Of a stretch of 64,000 nt of DNA, positions 47,093 through 56,582 are shown piece by piece. Position numbers and translations under genes: made by a program. How positions within the stretch are numbered: position 1 is the stretch's first letter; each line of letters opens with the position of its first letter. This DNA is from Tsukamurella sp. TY48. Its GTDB lineage: Bacteria; Actinomycetota; Actinomycetes; Mycobacteriales; Mycobacteriaceae. The notes beneath the pieces are model-generated. The model saw nothing but the letters and a program-made list of their open reading frames with translations, made no database searches and was not told where the DNA came from. The stretch covers positions 620,001-684,000 of the forward strand of contig NZ_BPMV01000001.1 of NCBI RefSeq assembly GCF_019656655.1, given 5' to 3'.

Positions 47093-48674
47093 AGCCGGTG
47101 ACGGCCGCGGCCTCGGCGGGCACGTCGGTACGGATCAGGTGATCGAAGGCACTGAGCGCCGCGGTCGCGCCGGCACCGGCGGCCACCACGATCTGCTTGA
47201 ACGGCACCGTGGTGCAGTCGCCGGCGGCGAACACTCCGGCCAGCGAGGTGCGGCCGGCCTCGTCCACCACGATCTCGCCGCGCGGGCTCAGGTCCAGCGT
47301 GCCCTCGAGCCACTCGGTGTTGGGCAGCAGGCCGATCTGCACGAAGACGCCGTCCAGCTCCACGGAGTGGGACTCGTCCGTCACGCGGTTCTTGTAGCTC
47401 AGGCCGGTCACCTTGCCGCCGTCGCCGAGGACCGCGGTGGTCATCGCGCTCACCAGGATGTCGACGTTGGGCAGGCTGCGCAGCTTGCGCTGCAGCACCT
47501 CGTCGGCGCGCAGCTCGGAGTCGAACTCGATCAGGGTGACGTGCGAGACGATGCCCGCCAGGTCGATCGCGGCCTCGACACCGGAGTTGCCACCGCCGAT
47601 CACGGCGACGCGCTTGCCCTTGAACAGCGGACCGTCGCAGTGCGGGCAGTAGGTGACGCCCTTGTTCCGGTACTCGGCCTCGCCGGGCACGTCCATCGAG
47701 CGCCAGCGGGCACCGGTCGAGACGACCACCGTGCGCGACTGCAGCGCGGCGCCGCTCGCCAGCTCGACGGTGATCATGCCCGTCGCATCGTCGCGGGTGA
47801 TGTGCGCGCCGCGCTGGGTGTTCATGATGTCGACGTCGTACTGACGGACCTGGTTCTCGAGCTCCGCCGCGAACTTCGGGCCCTCGGTGTACGAGACCGA
47901 GGTGAAGTTCTCGATGGCCATCGTGTCCAGCACCTGGCCGCCGAACCGCTCGGCGACGATGCCGGTGCGGATCCCCTTGCGGGCCGCGTAGACCGAGGCG
48001 GTGGCACCCGAGGGACCGCCGCCCACCACGAGCACGTCGAACGGGTCCTTCTCCGACAGCGACGCCGCGGTGCGCTCGGCGGCACCGTCGTCCAGCTTGC
48101 CGACGATCTGCTCCAGGGTCATCCGGCCGGAGTCGAAGAGCTCGTCGTTGACGAAGACGGTGGGCACGGCCATCACCTGACGGCGATCGACCTCGTCCTG
48201 GAACAGCGAGCCGTCGATCGCGGTGTGCGTGATGCGCGGGTTCAGGACCGACATGAGGTTCAGTGCCTGCACCACGTCGGGACAGTTCTGGCAGGAGAGC
48301 GAGAAGTAGGTCTCGAAGTGGTAGTCGCCGTCCAGCTCACGGACCTGCTCGAGCAGATCGGCGGCCTCCTTCGACGGGTGCCCACCCACCTGGAGCAGCG
48401 CGAGCACGAGCGACGAGAACTCGTGGCCGAGGGGGATTCCGGCGAACTGCACCGCGATATCGGTGCCGGCACGGCGGATCAGGAACGACGGACGCCGCGG
48501 GTCATCGCCGGTCCGGTCGTGCGCGATGTGCTCGGACATGCTCGCGATCTCGTCGAGCAGCTCCGCGAGTTCGGCCGACTTGGGGCCGTCGTCGAGCGTC
48601 GAGACGAGGTCGACGGGCATCGTGACGTTCGCGAGCAGGGCCTTGAGTTGAGTGGCGAGCGAGGCTTCGAGCAT
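47091..48674 (-). CDS. ahpF: Alkyl hydroperoxide reductase subunit F
   Basis: A flavoprotein disulfide reductase that regenerates AhpC with NAD(P)H. The 527-residue protein has the N-terminal thioredoxin-like pair with CQNC (in [11 protein letters not shown]), the FAD motif [17 protein letters not shown], the redox CPHC (in [12 protein letters not shown]), the NAD(P) motif [13 protein letters not shown] and the C-terminal [18 protein letters not shown] at 48672-48674 has AGGGGAA upstream. Mycobacteria usually lack AhpF and use AhpD; here AhpC/AhpF are paired. Confidence 0.96.
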   Translation of the reverse strand: MLEASLATQLKALLANVTMPVDLVSTLDDGPKSAELAELLDEIASMSEHIAHDRTGDDPRRPSFLIRRAGTDIAVQFAGIPLGHEFSSLVLALLQVGGHPSKEAADLLEQVRELDGDYHFETYFSLSCQNCPDVVQALNLMSVLNPRITHTAIDGSLFQDEVDRRQVMAVPTVFVNDELFDSGRMTLEQIVGKLDDGAAERTAASLSEKDPFDVLVVGGGPSGATASVYAARKGIRTGIVAERFGGQVLDTMAIENFTSVSYTEGPKFAAELENQVRQYDVDIMNTQRGAHITRDDATGMITVELASGAALQSRTVVVSTGARWRSMDVPGEAEYRNKGVTYCPHCDGPLFKGKRVAVIGGGNSGVEAAIDLAGIVSHVTLIEFDSELRADEVLQRKLRSLPNVDILVSAMTTAVLGDGGKVTGLSYKNRVTDESHSVELDGVFVQIGLLPNTEWLEGTLDLSPRGEIVVDEAGRTSLAGVFAAGDCTTVPFKQIVVAAGAGATAALSAFDHLIRTDVPAEAAAVTG

Positions 48675-48718
48675 GGTGATCCGTTCCCCTCCAAAGAGAA
48701 GCGTGCAGGTGGTGGACG

Positions 48719-48752
48719 ACCGTGGAGCGGGAGGTGAGCCCCGCTCCACGGT
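48719..48752 (-). promoter_or_regulatory. Intercistronic hairpin between ahpC and ahpF
   Basis: A perfect 13-bp stem (ACCGTGGAGCGGG / CCCGCTCCACGGT) with an 8-base loop lies between the ahpC stop and the ahpF start. No T-run follows on the minus strand. It may stabilise the ahpC message or partly terminate transcription so that AhpC is made in excess of AhpF. Confidence 0.6.
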
Positions 48753-48764
48753 CGCGCGAATGGA

Positions 48765-49328
48765 CTAGATCTTGCCGACGAGCTCCAGCGACGGAGCCAG
48801 GGTGTCGGCGCCCTCTTCCCACTTCGCGGGGCAGACCTCGCCCGGGTGCGAGCGCACGTACTGGGCGGCCTTGACCTTGCGGACGAGCTCGGCGGCGTTG
48901 CGGCCGATGCCCTCGGCGGTGACCTCGGTGAACTGGACGACGCCGTCGGGGTCGACCAGGAAGGTGCCGCGGTCGGCGAGGCCCTGGCCCTCACGGAGCA
49001 CCTCGAAATCGGTGCTGATCTGCAGGCTCGGGTCACCGATCATGGCGTACTTGATCTTGGCGATGGTGTCCGACGAGGCGTGCCACGCCTTGTGGGTGAA
49101 GTGGGTGTCGGTCGAGACCGAGAACACCTCGACGCCCAGGCCCTGCAGCTCCTCGTAGTGGTCGGCGAGGTCGCCGAGCTCGGTGGGGCACACGAAGGTG
49201 AAATCGGCCGGGTAGAAGTAGAAGACGGCCCACTTGCCCTTGATGTCCTCGTCGGAGACGGTGACGAAGTTGCCGTCCTTGAATGCCTCGGCGGAGAAGG
49301 GCTTGATCTGCTTGTTGATCAGCGACAC
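48765..49328 (-). CDS. ahpC: Alkyl hydroperoxide reductase subunit C
   Basis: A 187-residue typical two-cysteine peroxiredoxin that reduces H2O2 and organic hydroperoxides. The peroxidatic cysteine is in [10 protein letters not shown] (about Cys47) and the resolving cysteine in [11 protein letters not shown] (about Cys166). The ending [15 protein letters not shown] matches the AhpC/F-dependent type rather than the AhpD type. ATG at 49328. An inverted repeat at 49463-49498 lies upstream. Confidence 0.97.
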   Translation of the reverse strand: MSLINKQIKPFSAEAFKDGNFVTVSDEDIKGKWAVFYFYPADFTFVCPTELGDLADHYEELQGLGVEVFSVSTDTHFTHKAWHASSDTIAKIKYAMIGDPSLQISTDFEVLREGQGLADRGTFLVDPDGVVQFTEVTAEGIGRNAAELVRKVKAAQYVRSHPGEVCPAKWEEGADTLAPSLELVGKI

Positions 49329-49462
49329 GTGCTTCCTCGTTTCGTTCGGGGGTACCGGTTGGGTTCGGATTCGAGGTTATGTCCGGGACATTGATTGGAC
49401 AAATCGATACGTCCTGGTTCACCCATCATAAACACCTATCAGTGCAGGCAGCAGGCTTGCCG

Positions 49463-49498
49463 CGCAGTGATTACACCGGGGTGATTCTCATCACTGCG
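49463..49498. promoter_or_regulatory. Inverted repeat in the ahpC upstream region
   Basis: CGCAGTGAT (49463-49471) and ATCACTGCG (49490-49498) are perfect 9-bp arms 18 bases apart; inside lies a second palindrome GTGATTCTCATCAC (49481-49494). GTGAT half-sites recall Fur/CatR-type boxes. The gene ahpC is 135 bases away on one side and the DUF1330 gene 75 bases away on the other, so either may be controlled. No OxyR or FurA gene is adjacent. Confidence 0.45.
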
Positions 49499-49572
49499 GG
49501 CAGCAGTTGACGCGACGCGCATCGTCCGTTTCGGTTCGAGCAGTCCCCGCACCGTCGACCGCAGGAGTTTCC

Positions 49573-49866
49573 ATGACCAAGGGCTATTGGGTGAGCGTCT
49601 ACCGCACGATCAACGATCCCGAGAAGGTCGCCGCCTACGACACGCTGGCCGGCCCGGCGGTCCGCGCCGCGGGTGGTCGGCTGCTGTCACGCGGCAGCCG
49701 CGTCGTGGTGCACGACGCCGGGATCGCCGAGCGCACCATCCTGATCGAGTTCGACAGCTTCGAGCAGGCGGTCGCGGCCCGCGAGAGCGCCGCCTACCAG
49801 GAGGCCCTGGCTGTGCTCAATGACGGCGTCGAACGCGACTTCCGCATCATCGAAGGCATCGACTGA
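49573..49866 (+). CDS. DUF1330 family protein
   Basis: A 97-residue ferredoxin-like fold protein beginning MTKGYWVSVYRTINDPEKVAAY, typical of DUF1330. LIEFDSFEQAVAARESAAYQEAL is the second conserved block. AGGAG lies six bases upstream of ATG at 49573. Function is unknown. Confidence 0.85.
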   Translation: MTKGYWVSVYRTINDPEKVAAYDTLAGPAVRAAGGRLLSRGSRVVVHDAGIAERTILIEFDSFEQAVAARESAAYQEALAVLNDGVERDFRIIEGID

Positions 49867-49921
49867 CGTTCGAGCCCGATCGCCGCTGCAGCGGCGATGA
49901 GCGAAACAGCGTGCGCCGCCG

Positions 49922-50200
49922 TCAGAGCGCGAGACCGGTGCGAACCTGCAGCGGCTCCTGCAGCAGCTCGCCGATCGCCTGCACCATCGCGGTGAACGCG
50001 GGCGATGAGGAATGCGCCTTCAACGCCTCCGGGCTCGCCCACTGCTCGATGAAGAAGAACTCCGACTCGTTCTCGGCGGCGTCGTAGGAGATGCACCCGG
50101 GCTCCTGCCGCACCAGCGGCAGCGCGGTCGCAATCGCCTCGCGCACCGCGGCGCGCCCCTCGGCGGTCGGCTTCACCACGGCGGACACGAGAACGGTCAT
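49922..50200 (-). CDS. Antibiotic biosynthesis monooxygenase-domain protein
   Basis: A 92-residue ABM-domain protein (QEPGCISYDAAENESEFFFIEQWASPEALKAHSSSPAF, given here beyond its key core GCISYD and EQWAS). Such proteins act as cofactor-free quinol oxygenases or have no known substrate. It converges with the DUF1330 gene across 55 bases. Confidence 0.8.
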   Translation of the reverse strand: MTVLVSAVVKPTAEGRAAVREAIATALPLVRQEPGCISYDAAENESEFFFIEQWASPEALKAHSSSPAFTAMVQAIGELLQEPLQVRTGLAL

Positions 50201-50282
50201 GATGTCTCCTCGTTGATCTCGATTGATCGTTGCGCTGTTCCAGCCTGCGTTCCCACTGTAGGCCGAGGGCCGACTCGGGGCA

Positions 50283-51572
50283 CTACGGCGACGGATTCGC
50301 CATAGGTGCGCCGGCTTCGTCTCGCGCGGGGTCGATGCGCGGCCGGCTCAGCAGAACTGCGCCGCTGATGACGATGAGGATCAGCACCGGCACGCCACAG
50401 GTGATCACGCGGGCCCAGTGCGGGATGTGTTCGATCGCCGCGTCCATGGCCGGTACGTAACCGACCGCGCTCGTCATACCGATCGCCTTGACGATCTCGT
50501 AGATCAGCACCGTCAACCACATCGACGTCGCAGCGACGAGGATCGCCGTCGCGATCGCCCACCGACGCCTGACGGCTCCCGCGCTCGTGAGCGCACGAGA
50601 AATCATGATCACGATGATCGGGACGAACCAGACCCAGTGATGACTCCACGCCAAGGGCGTCACAGCGCACCCGGCGAGTCCCACCAGACAGACCGAGACC
50701 GTCTCGCGGTACTGGGTCCGCAGCTTTCGCGCCGCCGCGAACGCCACCCCGGCAACCGCAAGGGAGCAGGCCGCCCACAACGCGAACGGAACCGTAGCCG
50801 GCGCATAAAGATTCGCCAATACCCCGTTGACCGACTGATTCGCCGGATGCGTGACATCCCCGACGCGGCTGACGTCGAGAACCTTGTCCAGCCAATAGTC
50901 CCGCGAATCGCCGGGCAGAACGACGAATCCGATGACGACGGTGACCGATGCGGTGAGAACCGAGGTCACCGCGGCGCGCCATTGGCGAGTGAGGAGCAGA
51001 TAGGGAACGAAGATCAGCGCCGTGAGCTTGATGCCGGCCGCGAAGCCAACGGACCAGCCGCGCAGTCGCGCGCCGGGCGGGCGGGTCAGATCCCACACCA
51101 CGATCGCCATGAGGAGGATGTTGACCTGCCCCTGCCACACACTCCCCCGCACAGCCTCCAGATCGATGGCGGCGAGGGTGATACCGAAGGACGCGACGGC
51201 CAGTTGCCACTGACGCCGATAACCGACGAGGCGAAGGCACCTCCACACAGTCATACCGAGGGCGAAAAGGATCAGCAGGAACCACAGCACCCCGGTATTG
51301 CCGAGGCTCCACGGCACGAAGAGCAACGCGGCGAAGGGAGTGTAGGTGAACCAGAAGGAGTACAGCGGTTCGCCGTTCATCACCTTCTCGGCGCCGGCGA
51401 TGTAGACGTAGAAATCTCCGCCGTTCGCGAGCAAGCCGAATCCCGGTGGCGCGTAGAACGGAATGATCGAATACTGCAGAATCAGCGCCGTAACACCAAC
51501 GGCGATACAGGAAATCATCAACCGGACCGAAACGCGGTACCCGGGTTCGCCAACTACCGATTCGGTCTCCAC
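50283..51572 (-). CDS. GT87-family (DUF2029) polyprenol-phosphate mannosyltransferase
   Basis: A 429-residue GT-C glycosyltransferase with about 10-11 helices. The first loop carries NGGDFYVYIAGAEKVMNGEPLY with the catalytic-type Asp; GQVNILLMAIVVWDL, AAGIKLTALIFVPYLLL and HPANQSVNGVL are the other GT87 blocks. It resembles mycobacterial alpha-1,2-mannosyltransferases (Rv2181/PimE class) acting on LM/LAM or PIMs. Base composition is slightly less GC-rich than its neighbours. The acceptor is unknown. Confidence 0.85.
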   Translation of the reverse strand: METESVVGEPGYRVSVRLMISCIAVGVTALILQYSIIPFYAPPGFGLLANGGDFYVYIAGAEKVMNGEPLYSFWFTYTPFAALLFVPWSLGNTGVLWFLLILFALGMTVWRCLRLVGYRRQWQLAVASFGITLAAIDLEAVRGSVWQGQVNILLMAIVVWDLTRPPGARLRGWSVGFAAGIKLTALIFVPYLLLTRQWRAAVTSVLTASVTVVIGFVVLPGDSRDYWLDKVLDVSRVGDVTHPANQSVNGVLANLYAPATVPFALWAACSLAVAGVAFAAARKLRTQYRETVSVCLVGLAGCAVTPLAWSHHWVWFVPIIVIMISRALTSAGAVRRRWAIATAILVAATSMWLTVLIYEIVKAIGMTSAVGYVPAMDAAIEHIPHWARVITCGVPVLILIVISGAVLLSRPRIDPARDEAGAPMANPSP

Positions 51573-51661
51573 GAGAGCGAAACTACCCGACGATCAGCGT
51601 CCGCAGGCTACGGCCGATCACCGCCTGATTCGTTCAGACCTGTCACGGACCCGCGATACAG

Positions 51662-51697
51662 AAGAACCCCTCCCGGAAAGTTCCGAGAGGGGTTCTT
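51662..51697 (-). terminator. Terminator downstream of tRNA-Ala
   Basis: An 11-bp stem (AAGAACCCCTC / GAGGGGTTCTT) extended inward by GGAA/TTCC, located 11 bases beyond the tRNA 3' end on the minus strand. It also stands between the tRNA and the GT87 promoter region. Confidence 0.8.
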
Positions 51698-51707
51698 GCT
51701 GCTGTGA

Positions 51708-51783
51708 TGGTGGAGCTAAGGGGACTCGAACCCCTGACCCCCACACTGCCAGTGTGGTGCGCTACCAGCTGCGCCATAGCCCC
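51708..51783 (-). tRNA. tRNA-Ala (anticodon GGC)
   Basis: On the minus strand GGGGCTA starts the acceptor stem and TAGCTCC closes it, followed by discriminator A and an encoded CCA (51708-51710). The anticodon stem CCACA/TGTGG brackets loop CTGGCAG with anticodon GGC (reads GCC). D-arm GCGCAGCTGGTAGCGC and T-arm GGTTCGAGTCC are canonical. Confidence 0.95.
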
Positions 51784-51871
51784 GTATCGAGTTGTTCACC
51801 TGCGGTTTCCCGCCGGGAGAACATTACAGGAGGCGCGTGCCGCCACCAAATCGGCTGGTCAGCAGGCTAGG

Positions 51872-52618
51872 TCACTTCATGACCTCGGTGAGCCAGTCTC
51901 CCTGCACCTGGATCAGCTGACCGTTGTGCACCACGGTCGGGGTGCCGGTGCTGCCGGTCTCCTGCAGCAGCTTGCTGCCGGCAGCGGCGTTGGAGGCCGA
52001 CTCGGCGGTGTACTTGCCGTCGCGGATCGCAGCGGTCACATCGGCGGGCAGCTCGACGCCCTTGCTCTTGGCACCGTCGCCGAGCACCGTGGCGAGCCCG
52101 GCGTTATCGCGGTCGCCCGAACCCTCCTGCGGCTGCTGCGCGTACATCGCACCGTGGGCGCCCAGCCACGCCTTCTGCTTCTGATCCTCCGGCAGGGAGG
52201 ACTTGGCGATCGCCAGCAGGCCGCCGCCCGCGCGATCGGAGTAGTCACCCGAGGGGCTCTGGCGGTTGAGGAAGGAGAGCATGAAGAACTTGATCTGCAG
52301 GCTGCCGTCCTCGATGCCCTTGGTGATCTGCTCGCCGTACTTGCGCTCCATGTTGCCGCAGGCGGGGCAGTAGGGGTCCTCGAAGAAGGTCAGCTTCGTC
52401 TTGGCGTCGTCCTTGCCGAGCACGAAGACCGGGGTGGCCTTGTCGATGGCCGCCTGCACCTTGTCGGCGGGCGAGCCCTCCTTCTTGCTCAGCAGCAGCA
52501 CGCCGCCGATCACGACCACGATCACCACCAGGACGGCGATACCGCCCAGCACGTAGGTCATCGTGTTGGACTGCTTCACTGGAACGTACTTGGCGTTCTT
52601 TCCCTTGCTCACCCCCAC
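51872..52618 (-). CDS. Membrane-anchored DsbA-family thiol oxidoreductase
   Basis: A 248-residue protein with a basic N-terminus, one membrane helix (TYVLGGIAVLVVIVVVIGGVLLL, about 20-42) and an extracytoplasmic thioredoxin/DsbA domain. The active site is CPAC in EDPYCPACGNMERKYG and the cis-Pro loop is GSTGTPTVV. It probably forms disulfides in exported proteins, such as the secreted proteins in this window that contain paired cysteines. Confidence 0.9.
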   Translation of the reverse strand: MGVSKGKNAKYVPVKQSNTMTYVLGGIAVLVVIVVVIGGVLLLSKKEGSPADKVQAAIDKATPVFVLGKDDAKTKLTFFEDPYCPACGNMERKYGEQITKGIEDGSLQIKFFMLSFLNRQSPSGDYSDRAGGGLLAIAKSSLPEDQKQKAWLGAHGAMYAQQPQEGSGDRDNAGLATVLGDGAKSKGVELPADVTAAIRDGKYTAESASNAAAGSKLLQETGSTGTPTVVHNGQLIQVQGDWLTEVMK

Positions 52619-52655
52619 ACCATAGCGGGAACCGGACTATGAGCTGGTCAAGCGA

Positions 52656-53702
<1,047 letters not shown>

Positions 53703-54867
53703 TCGGATTCTGGAAAAGCGCGCAAAGGTTCCACGCCAGTATGTATGACGCCATATATCCGGGGATCCTCTCATAATTCTTATGATATGATCGTACTGTG
53801 GAAGTTCTTGAATATCAGGTAAATCAACCAGTTTTGAGCTCAAACAAGGACGCGCCAGAGAAGGCGCTAATATCTCAGGTTTGACCGGATTATGAATTTC
53901 TCAAATTTTGACTTTTTGGCTGAAGCCTACCACCAGTGTTGAGAAGCCTGCCACCATGGTGTCAGTTTGATATCCATAGTGGGAGATTACAGAAGATGAA
54001 GGATTGAGCGTAAACTCAGCCTTTGGATGGGGCATCTTGCACCAGTCGTCAGGAGTGTCGATGAAGGTTGCCGCAAGCCTTCCCAGCGGCGGGGACCTGG
54101 CAGTGGATCTGTGACCAGCTATAAGTGAAGATGGGTTGTCTTGCTTGGCTGGGGAAGTATATGGATACCACTGGGGCGGCGTACGTTTATATTTGATTCA
54201 TATAGATGATCACCTCCCGATATAAATGGACCTCAGTGGAAGAAGCTGCATTAAGCGAGGATGCTGCGCAGTCTTCAGCCAGAAGTGCCAGGGCGCCTCT
54301 TCTGTCTGGATCTAGAAGGTTCCAGGATTGGACGCTCCAGTGGCCGTCCTGCTGGACATCATTATGTCAGATCCCGGATCCTGGGCACCAGTGTGACCAT
54401 CTGTGTATGAAACCAAAAAACTAGGTGTCTGCTAACTGGGATGACTGAGACTCTGGCACCTCATTGGGTTCCATGATATGCAGATCCAACTGTCATCTTC
54501 ATTTAAAAGCGACTTTTTAGGGGATATGATTCTAAGAACTGAAGGCTTGGCACAGAAGCACTCCATCATGGGAAATAGTTATGAAGGATAAACCTGAAGA
54601 CGATCGATCGCGCGTTATGCTGTTCGAGCAATCATGTGTTGTGAAGGCGTTCGCGTGATCCGGGAGCCGATGGTCGTTCGCGGCGTCAACTGAGATCGAT
54701 GGGTTGCCAGAAATAAAAGATCTGTGGGTGTTGGAGTCCTGACCTCTGAAACCATGGAAGCGGGCACCACTCTCCTCAGAAATGATACGTTTGACTGTAA
54801 CAGTGATAGCGGAAAAACCATCTTTGTGAAGTACTAAAGTTACTCTCTCACGCATTTAACGATCGAT
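53703..54867. other. Lower-GC mosaic insert with no genes
   Basis: About 1.17 kb of unlike composition (38-50% GC by line count, against about 70% around it), mostly poor in CpG, with stops in all frames and no credible protein. Short blocks change character: 54602-54694 is CpG-rich and bacterial-like, while 53880-54590 looks eukaryote-like. I count 14 GATC sites, and block edges fall on GATCGAT at 54602, 54694 and 54861. It truncates genes on both sides. No terminal repeats, transposase or tRNA target are visible. Most likely an assembly or library chimera. Confidence 0.8.
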
Positions 54868-55949
54868 ACGTGGAGCGGCAGCCCCAGGTTCGACATCGAG
54901 TCGGTGAGGGCGGTGCCCACGCCGGTGGCGCGGAGCACCGCGCCGAACAGCGCGCCCGCACCGACCACGAGCAGGATCATGCCGATCGGCTTGAGCGCGT
55001 TGCCCGTCATCTCCGCGAGCTGCGTGGCGCTGATGCCGCGACGGATCCCCAGCAGGTAGAAGGCCAGCACCACGGCCAGGGTCAGCGCGATCGCGGGGGT
55101 GCCGAAGAAGACGAGGATCGAGTACGGCTGCGATCCCGGTTCGAGGATCACCGAGCCGAAGGTGCCGCCCAGGATGAGCAGCATCGGGACCGCGATGATG
55201 AAGGCGATCAGGCCCAGCGAGGGCGGGTTCTTGCTGGCGTGCTCCTCCTCCGGGATGAAGTCCTCCGGCACCTCGACGATCACACGCTTACCGATCCACG
55301 AGCCCCAGACGACGCCGGAGACGAACCAGGCCGGGATGCCGCAGATGATGCCCATCAGGATGATCCAGCCGAGCGAGGTGTGCAGCAGGCCCGCCGCGGC
55401 CACGGGGCCGGGGTGCGGCGGCAGGAAGGCGTGCGTCATCGACAGGCCCGCGAGCATCGGCATGGCGTACATGACCAGCGACTTGCCGCCGCGCTTGGCG
55501 GCCACGTAGACCAGCGGCGCCAGGATGAAGATGCCGATGTCGAAGAACACCGGGATGCCCAGGATCAGGCCCGTGACGCCCATGGCGAGCGGCGCTCCCT
55601 TGGGCCCGAACAGCCGCAGCAGCCAGCTGGTGAGCACATCGGCGCCGCCGGACCGTTCGAGCAGCGCGCCGAGCACGGTGCCGAGGCCGATGATCGGGGC
55701 GATGTGCCCGAGGATGCCGCCGAACCCGGTCTCCAAGAGCGATTGCGCCGCCCCCTTCTGGGGCGATCCCACCAGCTTCTCCACCGATACGCCCGCGACC
55801 AGGGCGAGCCCGACCGACACGATGATCAGTGCGATGAACGGTTCGAGCTTGATCTTGATGATGAGGAACAGCAGCACGGCGATCGAGACCGCCGCCAGCG
55901 TCAGCAGCCCGCCCGTATCGTGCTGCAACCAATCAACAACCGAGGACAT
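54868..55949 (-). pseudogene. GntP-family gluconate-type permease, 3'-truncated
   Basis: About 360 native residues of an expected 440-460. The protein has repeated hydrophobic helices and the GntP hallmarks GFGGILGHIAPIIGLGTVLG, GIPVFFDIGIFILAPL and LPPHPGPVAAAG. The frame continues about 8 codons into the mosaic (SIVKCVRE) before a stop at 54840. The last two or so helices are lost. It is the distal gene of a minus-strand operon with eda, deacylase and PLP enzyme, and its natural substrate is probably a sugar acid. Confidence 0.88.
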
Positions 55950-55958
55950 CGGCGTCTC

Positions 55959-56582
55959 CTATCCGAGTGCGGCCACGAAACGCGCGGCACGCGTGGTGAT
56001 GTCGGCCCAGTCGCCGGCGGCGACGGTGGCGGGTGGCACGACGGACGTGCCGGCGCAGACGGCGACGGCGCCCGCGTCCAGGAACTCGTGGGCGTTGTCC
56101 TCGCTGACGCCTCCGGACGGCAGCAGGGGCAGGCCCGGGAACGGACCGTGCAGGTCCTTGAGGTAGACCGGGCCGAAGGCGCGGGCGGGGAAGATCTTCA
56201 CGGCCACCGACCCGAGGGCGGCGGCGCGCGCGACCTCGGTGGGCGTGAGCGCCCCGAGGAAGACGGGGACGTCGAGGTCGCGCGCGGCCTGCGCCACGTC
56301 CTCGTTCACGTCCGGGGTCACCAGGAACCGGGCGCCGGCGTTGACGGCGTCACGCGCCTGCGCGGCGGTGCGCACCGTTCCCACGCCGAGGCTGGTTCCC
56401 GGGACGGTGGCGGCGCGTTCGAGGTGCCCGAGCACGCCGGGCGTGGTGAAGGTGAGCTCCACGGTGCGGATGCCGCCCTCGGCCAGGGCCCGGCACAGGG
56501 CGGCGGCATCGGGCAGCTCGGTGGCGCGGACGACGGTGAGCGCCCGGTCGGCGCGCAGGTCGTCGAGCAGGGTGGTGGTCAC
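55959..56582 (-). CDS. eda: KDPG/KHG aldolase
   Basis: A 207-residue class I aldolase that splits 2-keto-3-deoxy-6-phosphogluconate to pyruvate and glyceraldehyde-3-phosphate. The conserved Glu is in VELTFTTPGV, the Schiff-base Lys in VAVKIFPARAFGP, with LLPSGGV at the phosphate site. ATG overlaps the stop of the deacylase (ATGA). It starts nine bases upstream of gntP. Confidence 0.93.
   Translation of the reverse strand: MTTTLLDDLRADRALTVVRATELPDAAALCRALAEGGIRTVELTFTTPGVLGHLERAATVPGTSLGVGTVRTAAQARDAVNAGARFLVTPDVNEDVAQAARDLDVPVFLGALTPTEVARAAALGSVAVKIFPARAFGPVYLKDLHGPFPGLPLLPSGGVSEDNAHEFLDAGAVAVCAGTSVVPPATVAAGDWADITTRAARFVAALG

Noticed and set aside
49420-49445. OxyR-like site (ATAGGTGTTTATGAT on the minus strand) upstream of ahpC
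   Set aside because: Only the left half of the OxyR consensus is matched, and no oxyR gene is adjacent.
54206-54424. Small open frames inside the mosaic insert (also 54532-54855 on the minus strand)
   Set aside because: They resemble no protein, lack ribosome-binding sites and cross the apparent block edges of the mosaic.
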